64,000 bases of DNA from Acinetobacter lactucae (GCF_001605885.1 NZ_LRPE01000009.1:62001-126000), one strand, 5' to 3'. Positions 8,695 to 17,503 are shown, numbered from the stretch's first letter. The notes: generated by a model not told the origin, from the sequence alone. Numbers and translations: made by a program.

Positions 8695-9756
8695 TTATTT
8701 CGATTGCCAAGTCAATTGCATACAACGAACAAATAGAGCTTCAACAAAACGACCAAACTCTTTAAAATCAGTGTTTTGTGTTTCTTTATGGTAATAACGA
8801 TAATAAATTTGCTGGCAAATTACGGCTAAACGAAATAAACCAAAAACTTCGTAAAAATTCCAGTTATCCGTGTGTAACCCGGTCTTTTGTAAATAATATT
8901 TAACCACTTCCTGACGAGTGAGCATTCCAAACAAATGGGTAGGCTGTCGCCTCAAAGTTCTTAATAAAACGCTGTCATCATCTTGTATCCAATAAGCTAG
9001 CGCACAACCTAAATCCATTAAGGGGTCACCCAAAGTTGCCATTTCCCAATCTAATACACCAATGAGTGTTGTAGGCGTTTTAGGATCTAGAATCACGTTA
9101 TCAAGACGCCAGTCATTATGAATAACACAGGTTTTCACATCATCTGGTATATGCTCTAACAACCAAGCTTGTATACCCTTAAAACTAGCAACACCTGGTG
9201 TTTTTGCTTGTTCAAAACGTCGTATCCAACCCTCTACTTGTCTACGACAATATCCATCACCTTTACCGATTGTTTCTAAATCAGAGCCTTTATAAGGCAC
9301 ATTATGAAGTGCGATTAGAGCATCTATTGCATTAATACATAGTTGATGCATTTGTTCAGGTGTTAAGTCTAAATTTTCTGGAAGATTTGCTCTTGTAATT
9401 ACGCCCTCAATTCGATCCATAACATAAAAATCGCAACCAATAATATTTGCATCAGTGCAAAGTGCCACCATATCTGGTACCAATGGATAGAGTGGCTTAA
9501 GTGCTTTTTGAACGTTATATTCACGTTGCATATCATGGGCAGACTTAGCTTTGGTTCCTGCAGGTGGACGCCGTAAAATCAGATCTCGATTTTCATACTG
9601 TATTCGATATGTCCAATTAGATGCCCCACCTGAATACTGAGTAATTTGTGGTATACCTTTTAAAATAATGTCTTGTTTCTTCAACCACTGATCTACTTTC
9701 TCAATATCTAACTCTTCACCTCTGCGAACAGCTCCACCTACATCTATAGTACTCAT
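8695..9756 (-). CDS. APH-family phosphotransferase (ACAD10 N-terminal / LvaA-like)
   Basis: A 353-residue aminoglycoside-phosphotransferase/choline-kinase fold protein. The catalytic loop HNDWRLDN (His213, Asp215, Asn220) and the metal-binding Asp236 in LDWE are intact. Proteins of this type paired with an ACAD10/11-like dehydrogenase are known to phosphorylate 4-hydroxyacyl-CoA so that the phosphate can be eliminated (LvaA in Pseudomonas levulinate catabolism, ACAD10/11 in animals). Here the start codon overlaps the stop of the dehydrogenase gene by one base (TAATG), implying translational coupling of exactly that pair. An antibiotic-resistance role is unlikely in this context. Confidence 0.85.
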   Translation of the reverse strand: MSTIDVGGAVRRGEELDIEKVDQWLKKQDIILKGIPQITQYSGGASNWTYRIQYENRDLILRRPPAGTKAKSAHDMQREYNVQKALKPLYPLVPDMVALCTDANIIGCDFYVMDRIEGVITRANLPENLDLTPEQMHQLCINAIDALIALHNVPYKGSDLETIGKGDGYCRRQVEGWIRRFEQAKTPGVASFKGIQAWLLEHIPDDVKTCVIHNDWRLDNVILDPKTPTTLIGVLDWEMATLGDPLMDLGCALAYWIQDDDSVLLRTLRRQPTHLFGMLTRQEVVKYYLQKTGLHTDNWNFYEVFGLFRLAVICQQIYYRYYHKETQNTDFKEFGRFVEALFVRCMQLTWQSK

Positions 9757-11018
9757 TAAGCAATCTTTCCTTTTAATGGCTGGTAATTATGTCCGTAACC
9801 TCGCTTTTTGAGCTCAATTCTTGTAATTACTCTCTTATGGACTTCATCAGGACCATCGGCGAGTCTTAATGAGCGAGCAATTCCCATAAAACGTGCTAAA
9901 GGTGTGTCATTTGAAACTCCCATCGCTCCGTGCATTTGAATGGCCATATCTATAACTTGTTGCATCATATTTGGTGCAATTACCTTAATCGCCGAAATCT
10001 CTGTCATTGCAGCAGTATTCCCAACCGTATCCATTTTCCAAGCTGCATAAAGTGTCATTAGACGTGCTTGTTCGATAGCAATTCGAGCATCTGCGATTTT
10101 TTCTTTATTTCCCCCTAATTCTATGATGGGTTGACCAAAAGCAATGCGAGTCATTCCCCTGTCAATCATTAACTCTAATGCACGCTCTGCAGCACCCACA
10201 CATCGCATACAATGATGAATTCGTCCTGGACCTAGTCTGCCTTGGGCGATTGCAAAACCTTCACCTGGGCCACCAATAAAGTTTTCAATAGGGACACGCA
10301 CGTTATTAAAACAAACTTCTCCATGACCATGCGGCGCATCAATATCGCCAAAAATTGGTAACATTCTTTCAATTTTTACTCCTGGTGTGTTAACAGGAAC
10401 AAGAACCATAGAATGTTGCTCATGATGGACTTTTGATGAATCAGGTGTATGTGCCATAAAAATTAAGAGTTTTGTATTAGGATCTCCTAACCCTGATGAC
10501 CACCATTTACGGCCATTTAAAATAATTTCATTTCCATCGACTATTGCTGTGGCTTGCATATTGGTTGCATCACTTGAAGCTACATCAGGTTCAGTCATAC
10601 AAAATACGGAACGAATTTCACCATTTAATAATGGCATTAACCATTGATTCTTTTGTGCTTCACTGCCGTACTTCCACAAAAGCTCCATATTTCCTGTATC
10701 AGGCGCATTACAATTAAAGACCATAGGTGCTAAAAAACTACGGCCAGTATATTCAGCAATATGAGCATACTCTTGAATACTTAATCCGGCTCCAAGCTTT
10801 TCATCAGGCAGAAACATATTCCACAATCCAGCTGATTTTGCTTTAGCTTTTAGAATTTCTAAAGCTGCTGGCCATTTCCACGTAGTCCAATCTTCTGGAT
10901 CACAAGTTTGGTGTACTTCTTTCCAAAATTTTTCTTCTATTGGAATAATCTCTGTATCCATGAATTGTTTAGTTTTTTCTAAATACGCCTTACCTTTAGC
11001 GCTAAGTTCAAAATCCAT
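9756..11018 (-). CDS. acyl-CoA dehydrogenase, ACAD10/11-like
   Basis: A 420-residue acyl-CoA dehydrogenase, first gene of the minus-strand operon. Visible motifs are CMTEPDVASSDATN (FAD/substrate loop), GRKWWSSG, QMHGAMGVSNDTPLARF and the C-terminal ADGPDEVHKR, typical of ACAD10/11 and of LvaC-type proteins. Together with the overlapping APH kinase it may convert a 4-phospho-acyl-CoA to an enoyl-CoA. It is transcribed divergently from the LysR gene at 11100, and an element near 11067-11085 probably controls both. The 5' end of this gene and its promoter were duplicated at 15826-15990. Confidence 0.9.
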   Translation of the reverse strand: MDFELSAKGKAYLEKTKQFMDTEIIPIEEKFWKEVHQTCDPEDWTTWKWPAALEILKAKAKSAGLWNMFLPDEKLGAGLSIQEYAHIAEYTGRSFLAPMVFNCNAPDTGNMELLWKYGSEAQKNQWLMPLLNGEIRSVFCMTEPDVASSDATNMQATAIVDGNEIILNGRKWWSSGLGDPNTKLLIFMAHTPDSSKVHHEQHSMVLVPVNTPGVKIERMLPIFGDIDAPHGHGEVCFNNVRVPIENFIGGPGEGFAIAQGRLGPGRIHHCMRCVGAAERALELMIDRGMTRIAFGQPIIELGGNKEKIADARIAIEQARLMTLYAAWKMDTVGNTAAMTEISAIKVIAPNMMQQVIDMAIQMHGAMGVSNDTPLARFMGIARSLRLADGPDEVHKRVITRIELKKRGYGHNYQPLKGKIA

Positions 11019-11066
11019 TATCTATAACTCTGTTTTAGTATTTGCCAAGCGTACATAAAATCGTAT

Positions 11067-11085
11067 AATGAATAAAATGAATTAA
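11067..11085. promoter_or_regulatory. probable LysR-binding element, divergent promoter
   Basis: AATGAATAAAATGAATTAA lies between the divergent dehydrogenase and LysR genes. Its exact reverse complement occurs 52 bases before the ligase gene (12088-12106), and a copy with one change is at 15889-15907. It contains a direct repeat of ATTCATT with 9-bp spacing (reading the complement). Repetition in front of each transcription unit of the locus suggests an activator site for the LysR protein. Confidence 0.6.
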
Positions 11086-11099
11086 TTTAATAGTAAATC

Positions 11100-12053
11100 A
11101 TGCACGAAGATAATAAAAAGGTAGCATCGCTTGCGAGAATTGATCTCAATTTATTTCGAGTTTTTGCCACGATTTATAAAGAAAAAAACTTAACACGTGC
11201 TAGTGAACAATTGTTCTTAAGCCAACCTGCGGTAAGTCATGCGCTTGCACGTCTTCGCGAACATTTTAATGATCCATTATTTATTAGAGATGGACACGGC
11301 GTAATGCCGTCTATATTAGCTAAACGCATATGGCCCAATATTGAACAATCACTATCTTTAATGAACGAAGCAATAAAAAGCACTTTAGATTTTCAACCAG
11401 AAAGAGACTTAAAAAAATTAACAATTGCAATGATTGATGAATTTGAACCGATACTACTTCCTTTAATTACTCAACATTTTTCAAAATTCAATAAAGATTT
11501 AATTATAAATAGCGTGCGTATTGATAGAAAAAATTTACGTCAAGAGTTAGTGTCGGGAAGAATCGATTTTTCGATAGATGTTAATCATTTAGTTGAAGAA
11601 GGAATTGCTCAGCAAACCTGTTTGAAAGATAAATTAGTCATTATGTGTCATAAAGAACATCCAATTTTACAATCGGGTATAAGCATAGAAAGCTATTTAA
11701 ATGCAAAACATATTACGGTATCCGCTCGACCAACAGGTAGAGTATTTGAGGATTTTATTTTATCAAAACATGGATTTAAGAGAGAAATTAAACTTCGTTG
11801 CCAACAGTATCAGACCGCTATTAGTATGTTGGCTCAAACAGAGTACTTACTTACGATTTCTCACACGCAAGCGTTGTATCATAAAAAAAATTATCCAGAT
11901 GTAAATATTTATTCTATTCCAGCAAAAATTGAAGGGTATGAAATGAACCTTTATTGGGATGAAGAAAAATCAAAAGAACAAGAAATCGTGTGGTGTAAAG
12001 CACAATTAATAGAGATTATGAATACTCTCCAAAACCAGTTTAAAAGTGACTAA
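11100..12053 (+). CDS. LysR family transcriptional regulator
   Basis: A 317-residue regulator. The winged helix-turn-helix is at about 15-75 (NLTRASEQLFLSQPAVSHALARL), followed by a substrate-binding domain of the NodD/PcaQ-like general LysR type (its N-terminal LNLFRVFATIYKEKNLTRA is characteristic of the subgroup). It is divergent from the acyl-CoA dehydrogenase operon and followed by a ligase and thioesterase gene, all probable targets. The inducer is probably a pathway acid or CoA ester. No clear ribosome site precedes the ATG. A truncated relic of a near-identical N-terminus occurs at 15922. Confidence 0.9.
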   Translation: MHEDNKKVASLARIDLNLFRVFATIYKEKNLTRASEQLFLSQPAVSHALARLREHFNDPLFIRDGHGVMPSILAKRIWPNIEQSLSLMNEAIKSTLDFQPERDLKKLTIAMIDEFEPILLPLITQHFSKFNKDLIINSVRIDRKNLRQELVSGRIDFSIDVNHLVEEGIAQQTCLKDKLVIMCHKEHPILQSGISIESYLNAKHITVSARPTGRVFEDFILSKHGFKREIKLRCQQYQTAISMLAQTEYLLTISHTQALYHKKNYPDVNIYSIPAKIEGYEMNLYWDEEKSKEQEIVWCKAQLIEIMNTLQNQFKSD

Positions 12054-12087
12054 ATAAAATTAGTTTTATGCATGATTTAATATTTGT

Positions 12088-12106
12088 TTAATTCATTTTA
12101 TTCATT
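12088..12106. promoter_or_regulatory. probable LysR-binding element before the ligase gene
   Basis: TTAATTCATTTTATTCATT is an exact 19-base reverse-complement match to the element at 11067-11085. It sits 52 bases before the GTG start of the acyl-CoA ligase, in a 104-bp gap, so the ligase is likely in the same LysR regulon as the divergent operon. Confidence 0.6.
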
Positions 12107-12157
12107 GAATAAAAAACCTTACTCTTTTTGCAATACAAGGAAGATAGGAATTAAACA

Positions 12158-13774
12158 GTGAATAAAAAATGGCAAAAGACATATGATGAATTAGGCATTC
12201 CTAACGAAATTACATTGCCACCAGTAAACACTTCAATGATTGAGATTTTTGAAAGAAATGTTCAAAAATTCTCAGACAAAACGGCTTATATTTTTAGAAA
12301 TGAAAAATTAAGCTATCAACAAGTAGATAATTTATCTTTACGGTTCGCGGCCTATTTCCAGTCTCTAGGACTAAAAAAAGGTACACGTATCGCAGTGATG
12401 CTACCGAACGTTTTACAATACCCGATCTCAGTTATGGGTATTTTGCGGGCAGGACTAATTCTAGTAAATGTAAACCCACTGTACACTCCAAGAGAACTTG
12501 AGCATCAACTTAAAGACTCGGGTGCTGAGGCTATTATTTTATTAGAAAATTTAAAAGGTATTTTTCAGCAGATCGCCTCAAATACATTTGTAAAACATTT
12601 ATTTATAGTAAATCTAGAAGATTCTTTAACTCATCCATTCACAGACCATACTCATGACAAATTTAATTCTTTTAATAGAGGATTAAGATATCCGTCATGT
12701 TGTTATACTAAACCAAAATTAAATTTGGATGATACCGCTGTTTTACAATACACAGGTGGTACAACTGGTGTGTCTAAAGGAGCCGAATTAACACATCGCA
12801 ATCTGGTTGCTAACTTATTACAAAATGATGCAGTTTATGGCCCAGTTTTACTCACAGGCAGTCAAGATCATCAAAATATGATTTGTGCGTTACCGCTTTA
12901 TCATATTTTCGCTTTTCAACTTTCCATGATTTCTCAGTATGCAGGTTTCGCTTGTGTATTAATTTTAAATCCAAGAGATACTGCAAGTCTGATAGAGGAA
13001 ATGGTTAAATATCCTCCTGTATTATTTCCTTCTGTAAACACTTTAACCAACGCTTTAATCAACCATGAAAATATTAAATTAGTAGATTTTAGTCATTTAA
13101 AATTATCGACTAGCGGTGGAATGGCCACCTTGCCATCAACTGCAAAAGCTTGGTATGAACTAACAAATAAACCTCTACTAGAAGGTTACGGTTTATCTGA
13201 AACTTCACCGGTTGTCACGATTAACCCACCGACTCTTAAAGGATTTAATGGAAAAATAGGTATACCTTTACCTTCCACTGAGGTTGCTATTCTGGACGAT
13301 AATGGACATGAGGTTCCATTGAACCAAGAGGGAGAAATTGCGATTAAAGGTCCCCAAGTAATGAAAGGATACTGGAACCGTCCGGAAGAAACGGCGAATG
13401 TGATGACACAAAACGGTTTTTTCCGTACTGGGGATATAGGGGTAATGGACTCAGATGGTTTCACAAAAATTGTGGATCGCAAAAAAGATATGATTTTAGT
13501 ATCTGGCTTTAATGTTTATCCTAATGAAATAGAAGAAGTTGTTAGTAGACATCCTAAGGTACTAGAAGCAGCAGCGATTGGCGTCATCGATGAAAAAAGT
13601 GGAGAAGTCCCCAAGCTATTCATTGTAAAAAAAGAAAATGATTTGACTGAAAATGATATTTTCGCATTTGTTTCAGATAAATTAACAGCGTACAAGCAAC
13701 CTAAATATATTGAGTTTTTAAGTGAACTACCTAAATCAAATGTAGGTAAAATTTTACGTAAAGAATTGAGATAA
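12158..13774 (+). CDS. long/medium-chain acyl-CoA synthetase (AMP-binding)
   Basis: A 538-residue adenylate-forming ligase that activates a carboxylic acid with ATP and CoA. The P-loop-like signature YTGGTTGVSKGAELTHRN is present in the middle, with EGYGLSETSPVV, TGDIGVMD and DRKKDMILVSGFNVYPNE following and the C-terminal Lys in SNVGKILRKELR. It is FadD-like in overall sequence. The start is GTG with an AAGGAAGATAGGA purine tract upstream. It probably feeds the divergent beta-oxidation operon, since it shares a 19-bp promoter element with it. The exact acid is unknown. Confidence 0.92.
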   Translation: MNKKWQKTYDELGIPNEITLPPVNTSMIEIFERNVQKFSDKTAYIFRNEKLSYQQVDNLSLRFAAYFQSLGLKKGTRIAVMLPNVLQYPISVMGILRAGLILVNVNPLYTPRELEHQLKDSGAEAIILLENLKGIFQQIASNTFVKHLFIVNLEDSLTHPFTDHTHDKFNSFNRGLRYPSCCYTKPKLNLDDTAVLQYTGGTTGVSKGAELTHRNLVANLLQNDAVYGPVLLTGSQDHQNMICALPLYHIFAFQLSMISQYAGFACVLILNPRDTASLIEEMVKYPPVLFPSVNTLTNALINHENIKLVDFSHLKLSTSGGMATLPSTAKAWYELTNKPLLEGYGLSETSPVVTINPPTLKGFNGKIGIPLPSTEVAILDDNGHEVPLNQEGEIAIKGPQVMKGYWNRPEETANVMTQNGFFRTGDIGVMDSDGFTKIVDRKKDMILVSGFNVYPNEIEEVVSRHPKVLEAAAIGVIDEKSGEVPKLFIVKKENDLTENDIFAFVSDKLTAYKQPKYIEFLSELPKSNVGKILRKELR

Positions 13775-13794
13775 GATTAGGTTAATCATTTATT

Positions 13795-13829
13795 GAGACA
13801 TATTTAAATAAATCTGTCTCTTTTTATTT
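13795..13829 (+). terminator. terminator-like palindrome between ligase and thioesterase
   Basis: GAGACA...TGTCTC (13795-13800 with 13815-13820) extended by ATTTA/TAAAT inside, followed by TTTTTATTT. It lies 20 bp after the ligase stop and would reduce readthrough into the thioesterase gene. Confidence 0.7.
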
Positions 13830-13846
13830 ATTAAGGGACATAAATA

Positions 13847-14698
13847 ATGAACATCCTTACTCAGGATCTCCTTTATTTACTTGAGCTAAGAGAAATCGAT
13901 TCTTTAATATTTCAAGGAAATTGTACACAGGTCTTCGGTTCACATTTATTTGGTGGACAACTTTTAGCTCAATCCTTAGTCGCTGCAGCAAAAACAACAG
14001 ATCGCCCGGCCCATTCATTACATGCATATTTCATACAAGCTGGCAGAACTGATATCCCAATTCTTTATCAAGTATCTAACCTCCAAGATGGTTCAAGTTT
14101 TAGCCGCAGAGAAGTAAAAGCTTTACAAAATGGACAGTTAATTTTTATTGCACTCATCTCTTTTGCATATTTTGAACAAGGCCCCGAGTTCCAGATTTCT
14201 CCTCCAGTTTACCCTTCCCCAGATTCCTTACAGCCAGAGCAGCACCATAAGTTACAAGTGATTGAACAAGTGCCAGACAATCATAAATCAATATTTATGC
14301 GCCCTTTTCAATTAGAAATTAAACCAACTCAATTTTTAGGTTTTAAAGCAGAAAGTAAGTCTTCTTATGCTGAATATTTTCGAACTTATGACAAATTAAC
14401 CTTAAAAATAGACTCTGTTATTTTACATCAAGCTATTATGGCCTATTATTCCGATTACAACCTACTTTCTATTTCTATTTTAAATCATGGAATTAGTTAC
14501 TTTGATGATAAGATCAAAGCTATAAGTTTAGATCATATTATTTTTTTTCATCATGACTTTAGAGTTGATGAATGGTCTCTTTATGATTTAAGTACAAACA
14601 TTAGTTCACAGGCAAGAAGCTTAAATAACGGTAAAGTATGGCAGAACAATAAACTCGTCTGCAGTACCGTTCAGGAATGCTTGATACGGAAAATTTAA
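13847..14698 (+). CDS. acyl-CoA thioesterase II (TesB-like)
   Basis: A 283-residue double hot-dog thioesterase, close to the usual TesB length. Seen are FGSHLFGGQLLAQSL near the N-terminus (first hot-dog), GSSFSRREVKALQNG, and the second-domain SLDHIIFFHHDFRVDEW segment that carries the catalytic Asp region. It hydrolyses acyl-CoA to free acid and CoA and may relieve CoA trapping during catabolism of a poorly metabolised acid. It lies after a terminator-like palindrome downstream of the ligase, so coupling may be partial. AAGGGA precedes the start. Confidence 0.88.
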   Translation: MNILTQDLLYLLELREIDSLIFQGNCTQVFGSHLFGGQLLAQSLVAAAKTTDRPAHSLHAYFIQAGRTDIPILYQVSNLQDGSSFSRREVKALQNGQLIFIALISFAYFEQGPEFQISPPVYPSPDSLQPEQHHKLQVIEQVPDNHKSIFMRPFQLEIKPTQFLGFKAESKSSYAEYFRTYDKLTLKIDSVILHQAIMAYYSDYNLLSISILNHGISYFDDKIKAISLDHIIFFHHDFRVDEWSLYDLSTNISSQARSLNNGKVWQNNKLVCSTVQECLIRKI

Positions 14699-14806
14699 AA
14701 AAATCATATTTTTATTTTAAAGAATCAAAAACTGATGCTAAAAAATAAACTAATTAAATTAAAACTCATATAAATAAAATATAAAGGGGTATTTAATAAA
14801 ATATGA

Positions 14807-14830
14807 CCTCTATTCATATTTGAATAGAGG
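14807..14830. terminator. hairpin between convergent genes
   Basis: A perfect 10-bp stem CCTCTATTCA / TGAATAGAGG with a 4-nt loop lies between the convergent thioesterase and PhyH genes. T-rich sequence follows on the minus strand. Probable shared terminator. Confidence 0.6.
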
Positions 14831-14888
14831 CTAAATGTAAGTTAAAAACTATCAAAAAATTAAATACTATTTTTTAGAAAGATAAGGG

Positions 14889-15761
14889 TTAGTCCAAACC
14901 TAAAAATTTTTCTAGTTTGTCATAATTATGTTGCCAAAGCCCACTGCCTGTAGAAGGAAATACAGATCTAAATCCAATCATTTTTTGAACACGTGAAGGA
15001 AGAGTTTTTACAATTTCTAGATCTATAGAAAACGCATATGATTCTTCCGGAGTAAAATAAGCTGGAGTTAATGGTATAGCTATACCCCGTCTGTACTCAT
15101 CTTTTGTCTTATTTTCCCCACCAGAATGAATAACTTTACCATCCCAAATTAGCATATCTCCCGCCTTCATTAGGGCTGGAATAGTGTCTTCATGTTTTTG
15201 ACGATCTTCTGGTGACATCACAAAATTATCCCATTCATGACTTCCAGGAATTATACGTGTTGCTCCATTCTCTTCAGTAAAGTCTGTTAAAGCTAGCATA
15301 CAATTTGCCGCTACACATGGCCCACTTTTTCCCATTTTAATAAACGGTGGAAAATTCTCTAAATCTCTATGTAATCTTTGAGCAGTATTACCGGGACCAA
15401 TTTGAATGAGTTGTGTTGCTAATAGCCACCAATCACCGCTCTCCTCTCTGAAATAGTATTCACCAAGGTCATGTATCAAATCATGATCTAATATTTCTTC
15501 CCTAAAAAGCTTACTATGAGTGACTAAATTATTAATACGCGTGGTTTGATATCCGTGAAATTCTTTAATACTCTCGTATCCATCACCTCTTTTCGAACCT
15601 GGACCAGTATCAATAATTGGCTGATCAAAATCTAAGTTCATTTGTTTAACTTGTTCAGGGCTTGCAAATCCTTCATAAACAACTGCGCCATCTTTTCGTA
15701 GAATGTCAAAAATTGTCTGTAAATCTGTATTTTTATCTACCCTTTTTAGTTCCGTAGTCAT
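14889..15761 (-). CDS. phytanoyl-CoA dioxygenase (PhyH) family protein
   Basis: A 290-residue Fe(II)/2-oxoglutarate-dependent oxygenase. The iron facial triad is visible: His131 and Asp133 in LHRDLENF, and His212 in VIHSGG. Arg224/225 after it is placed to bind 2-oxoglutarate. ENGATRIIPGSHEWDN at 164-179 is characteristic of the family. Such enzymes hydroxylate an unactivated carbon of a small molecule or CoA ester; the substrate is unknown. A close paralogue, now broken, is at 30012-30562, and a more distant one is at 26808-27677. A 23-bp palindrome lies 36 bp upstream of the start, and a relic of the LysR/dehydrogenase promoter lies behind that. Confidence 0.88.
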   Translation of the reverse strand: MTTELKRVDKNTDLQTIFDILRKDGAVVYEGFASPEQVKQMNLDFDQPIIDTGPGSKRGDGYESIKEFHGYQTTRINNLVTHSKLFREEILDHDLIHDLGEYYFREESGDWWLLATQLIQIGPGNTAQRLHRDLENFPPFIKMGKSGPCVAANCMLALTDFTEENGATRIIPGSHEWDNFVMSPEDRQKHEDTIPALMKAGDMLIWDGKVIHSGGENKTKDEYRRGIAIPLTPAYFTPEESYAFSIDLEIVKTLPSRVQKMIGFRSVFPSTGSGLWQHNYDKLEKFLGLD

Positions 15762-15796
15762 TTATTTTTTCCTATCAATAAAGTTCTTACTACAAA

Positions 15797-15819
15797 TAAA
15801 CTCTAATAAAAATAGTTTA
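15797..15819. promoter_or_regulatory. 23-bp palindromic operator, PhyH copy 1
   Basis: TAAACTCTA-ATAAA-AATAGTTTA, 36 bp upstream of the first PhyH gene. It differs at one position from the copy at 29200-29222. Related copies precede the other PhyH-like genes, so it is a likely operator for one shared regulator. Confidence 0.65.
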
Positions 15820-15825
15820 CGAACA

Positions 15826-15990
15826 CTAAGCTCAAAATCTATTCTCATAACTCCGTTTAGCATTTACCTAGCGTACATATAAATACATAATGAATAAAAT
15901 GAATAAATTTAATAGTAAATCATGCATAAAAATAATAAAAAGATAGCCCTACTTGTCAGAATTGGATCAGATCTAATATGATTTTTTACT
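15826..15990. pseudogene. degraded copy of the dehydrogenase/LysR divergent promoter with both gene starts
   Basis: This stretch aligns with 11002-11180. It matches the first codons of the acyl-CoA dehydrogenase on the minus strand (CTAAGCTCAAAATCTATT against CTAAGTTCAAAATCCATTA), the whole intergenic region, and the first 12 or so codons of the LysR gene (ATG at 15922). In the relic frame the LysR start reads MHKNNKKIALLVRIGSDLI and then hits a stop; the real gene reads MHEDNKKVASLARIDLNLF. By eye identity is about 80 percent over some 140 bases with a few small indels. The remainder of both genes is gone. It is best read as a duplication or recombination scar. Confidence 0.85.
15889..15907. 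promoter_or_regulatory. relic LysR-binding element
   Basis: AATGAATAAAATGAATAAA inside the duplicated scar differs at one base from the element at 11067-11085. It lies 128 bp upstream of the first PhyH gene and could still bind the LysR regulator. Confidence 0.45.
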
Positions 15991-16043
15991 ATGATTGATA
16001 ATTAAAAAATTAACCTCCCAAGCTAAAAAATACTTTCATTAAA

Positions 16044-16077
16044 TAAAAAACAGGGCTTTTAAAGCCCTGTTTTTTAT
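16044..16077 (-). terminator. intrinsic terminator after aldehyde dehydrogenase
   Basis: AAACAGGGCTTT / AAAGCCCTGTTTT stem flanked by A run and T run, just after the stop of the minus-strand aldehyde dehydrogenase. Symmetrical enough to work in both directions. Confidence 0.85.
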
Positions 16078-16081
16078 TTAA

Positions 16082-17503
16082 TTATCCGAAGCCAACTACT
16101 GACTTTATTTCAACAAATTCATACAGTGCTTGTTCTCCCCATTCTCGACCATTTCCAGATTGTTTATAGCCTCCAAATGGAGCAGCAAAATCTAACGGGG
16201 CATAATTTAAATAAATCTGTCCTGCCCGAATTTTCGATGCCACTTTTCGAGCACGTTCTATGGAACTACTTTGCACATAACCTGCTAAACCAAAGGGAGA
16301 GTCATTGGCAATTGCGATTGCCTCCTCCTCATTAGAATAAGGTATCATGACAAGTACTGGCCCAAAAATCTCTTCCCGAGCAACTCTCATAGAATTCGTT
16401 ACATTCGCAAAAATAGTCGGTTTAGCAAAAAAACCTTTTTCTAACCCTTCAGGTGAACCTAGACCACCGGCAATAATTTCTGCGCCTTCATCAATACCAA
16501 TTTGAATATATTTTTGAACAGTATCAAATTGTTTTTTAGATGAAAGTGGCCCCATATAAGAATTACTAGATGGAGCACCCACCGTAATACTTTCTGCAGT
16601 TTTACGAGCCTGTTCCACAGCTGCTTCATATTTTGATTCATGAATAAGCATTCTGGTAGGAGCAGTACAGGTCTGGCCTGTATTCATCATAATTGCTTTG
16701 ACCCCATTATCTACAGCCTGAGCGATATCAGCGTCATCTAATATAATATTTGCAGATTTTCCGCCTAATTCTTGATGAACACGTTTCACTGTAGGAGCAG
16801 CATCTACAGCCACAGAAATCCCTGCACCCGTAGATCCTGTAAAGCTAATCATGTCTATATCTGGATGACGTGATAAAGCTGACCCAACTTTACCACCATG
16901 CCCGTTTACTAGATTAAAGACGCCTGCAGGTACACCAGCTTTATCAAAAATCTCTGTTAGAAGCCATGCTGAAAATGGGGTTTGAGCAGCTGGCTTCAAT
17001 ACCATAGTGCAGCCTGTAGCTAGAGCTGGCAAAACTTTTACAACCACTTGATTGATAGGCCAATTCCATGGAGTAATAAATCCACACACCCCTATAGGTT
17101 CTCTTAATATTCGCGTAGTGCCTTTTTGCTCTTCAAACGGAAACTTTGACAGTGCTTCAATCGTAGTATTTAAATGGGCTAATCCCATCGCTGCCTGATA
17201 TTGACTAGCAAGCCAATCGGGAGCACCCATTTCTTCACTAATTGCAGCCGCTATTTCAGCTTCACGTTGTTTATATTCATTCGTAATTGCTTTTAGAAGT
17301 TCAAGCCGCTCATTGACTGAAGTTTGTGAAAAACTGACAAAGGCACGTTTTGCAGCTTCTACGGCATTATTAACTTGTTCTTCAGTACCATCAGAAATAA
17401 TACCAGCAACTTCACCAGTAGATGGGTTAATTACTTCAATGTTAGATGCACCTTGTGCATCCAACCAGTTACCATCAATGTAAAATCCTGTATATTTACG
17501 CAT
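16082..17503 (-). CDS. aldehyde dehydrogenase family protein
   Basis: A 473-residue NAD(P)-dependent aldehyde dehydrogenase. The general base is Glu245 in QELGGKSAN and the nucleophile is Cys279 in NTGQTCTAPTR; FTGSTGAG at 221-228 is the dinucleotide turn and PWNWP at 145-149 the oxyanion loop. It would oxidise an aldehyde to an acid, probably the product of the zinc alcohol dehydrogenase encoded 150 bp upstream. AGGAG precedes the ATG. Closest families are those acting on aliphatic or aromatic aldehydes; the substrate is unassigned. Confidence 0.9.
   Translation of the reverse strand: MRKYTGFYIDGNWLDAQGASNIEVINPSTGEVAGIISDGTEEQVNNAVEAAKRAFVSFSQTSVNERLELLKAITNEYKQREAEIAAAISEEMGAPDWLASQYQAAMGLAHLNTTIEALSKFPFEEQKGTTRILREPIGVCGFITPWNWPINQVVVKVLPALATGCTMVLKPAAQTPFSAWLLTEIFDKAGVPAGVFNLVNGHGGKVGSALSRHPDIDMISFTGSTGAGISVAVDAAPTVKRVHQELGGKSANIILDDADIAQAVDNGVKAIMMNTGQTCTAPTRMLIHESKYEAAVEQARKTAESITVGAPSSNSYMGPLSSKKQFDTVQKYIQIGIDEGAEIIAGGLGSPEGLEKGFFAKPTIFANVTNSMRVAREEIFGPVLVMIPYSNEEEAIAIANDSPFGLAGYVQSSSIERARKVASKIRAGQIYLNYAPLDFAAPFGGYKQSGNGREWGEQALYEFVEIKSVVGFG

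Noticed and set aside
8695..9756. Aminoglycoside resistance kinase
   Set aside because: The APH fold is real, but translational coupling to an acyl-CoA dehydrogenase and ACAD10-like sequence indicate a metabolic kinase.
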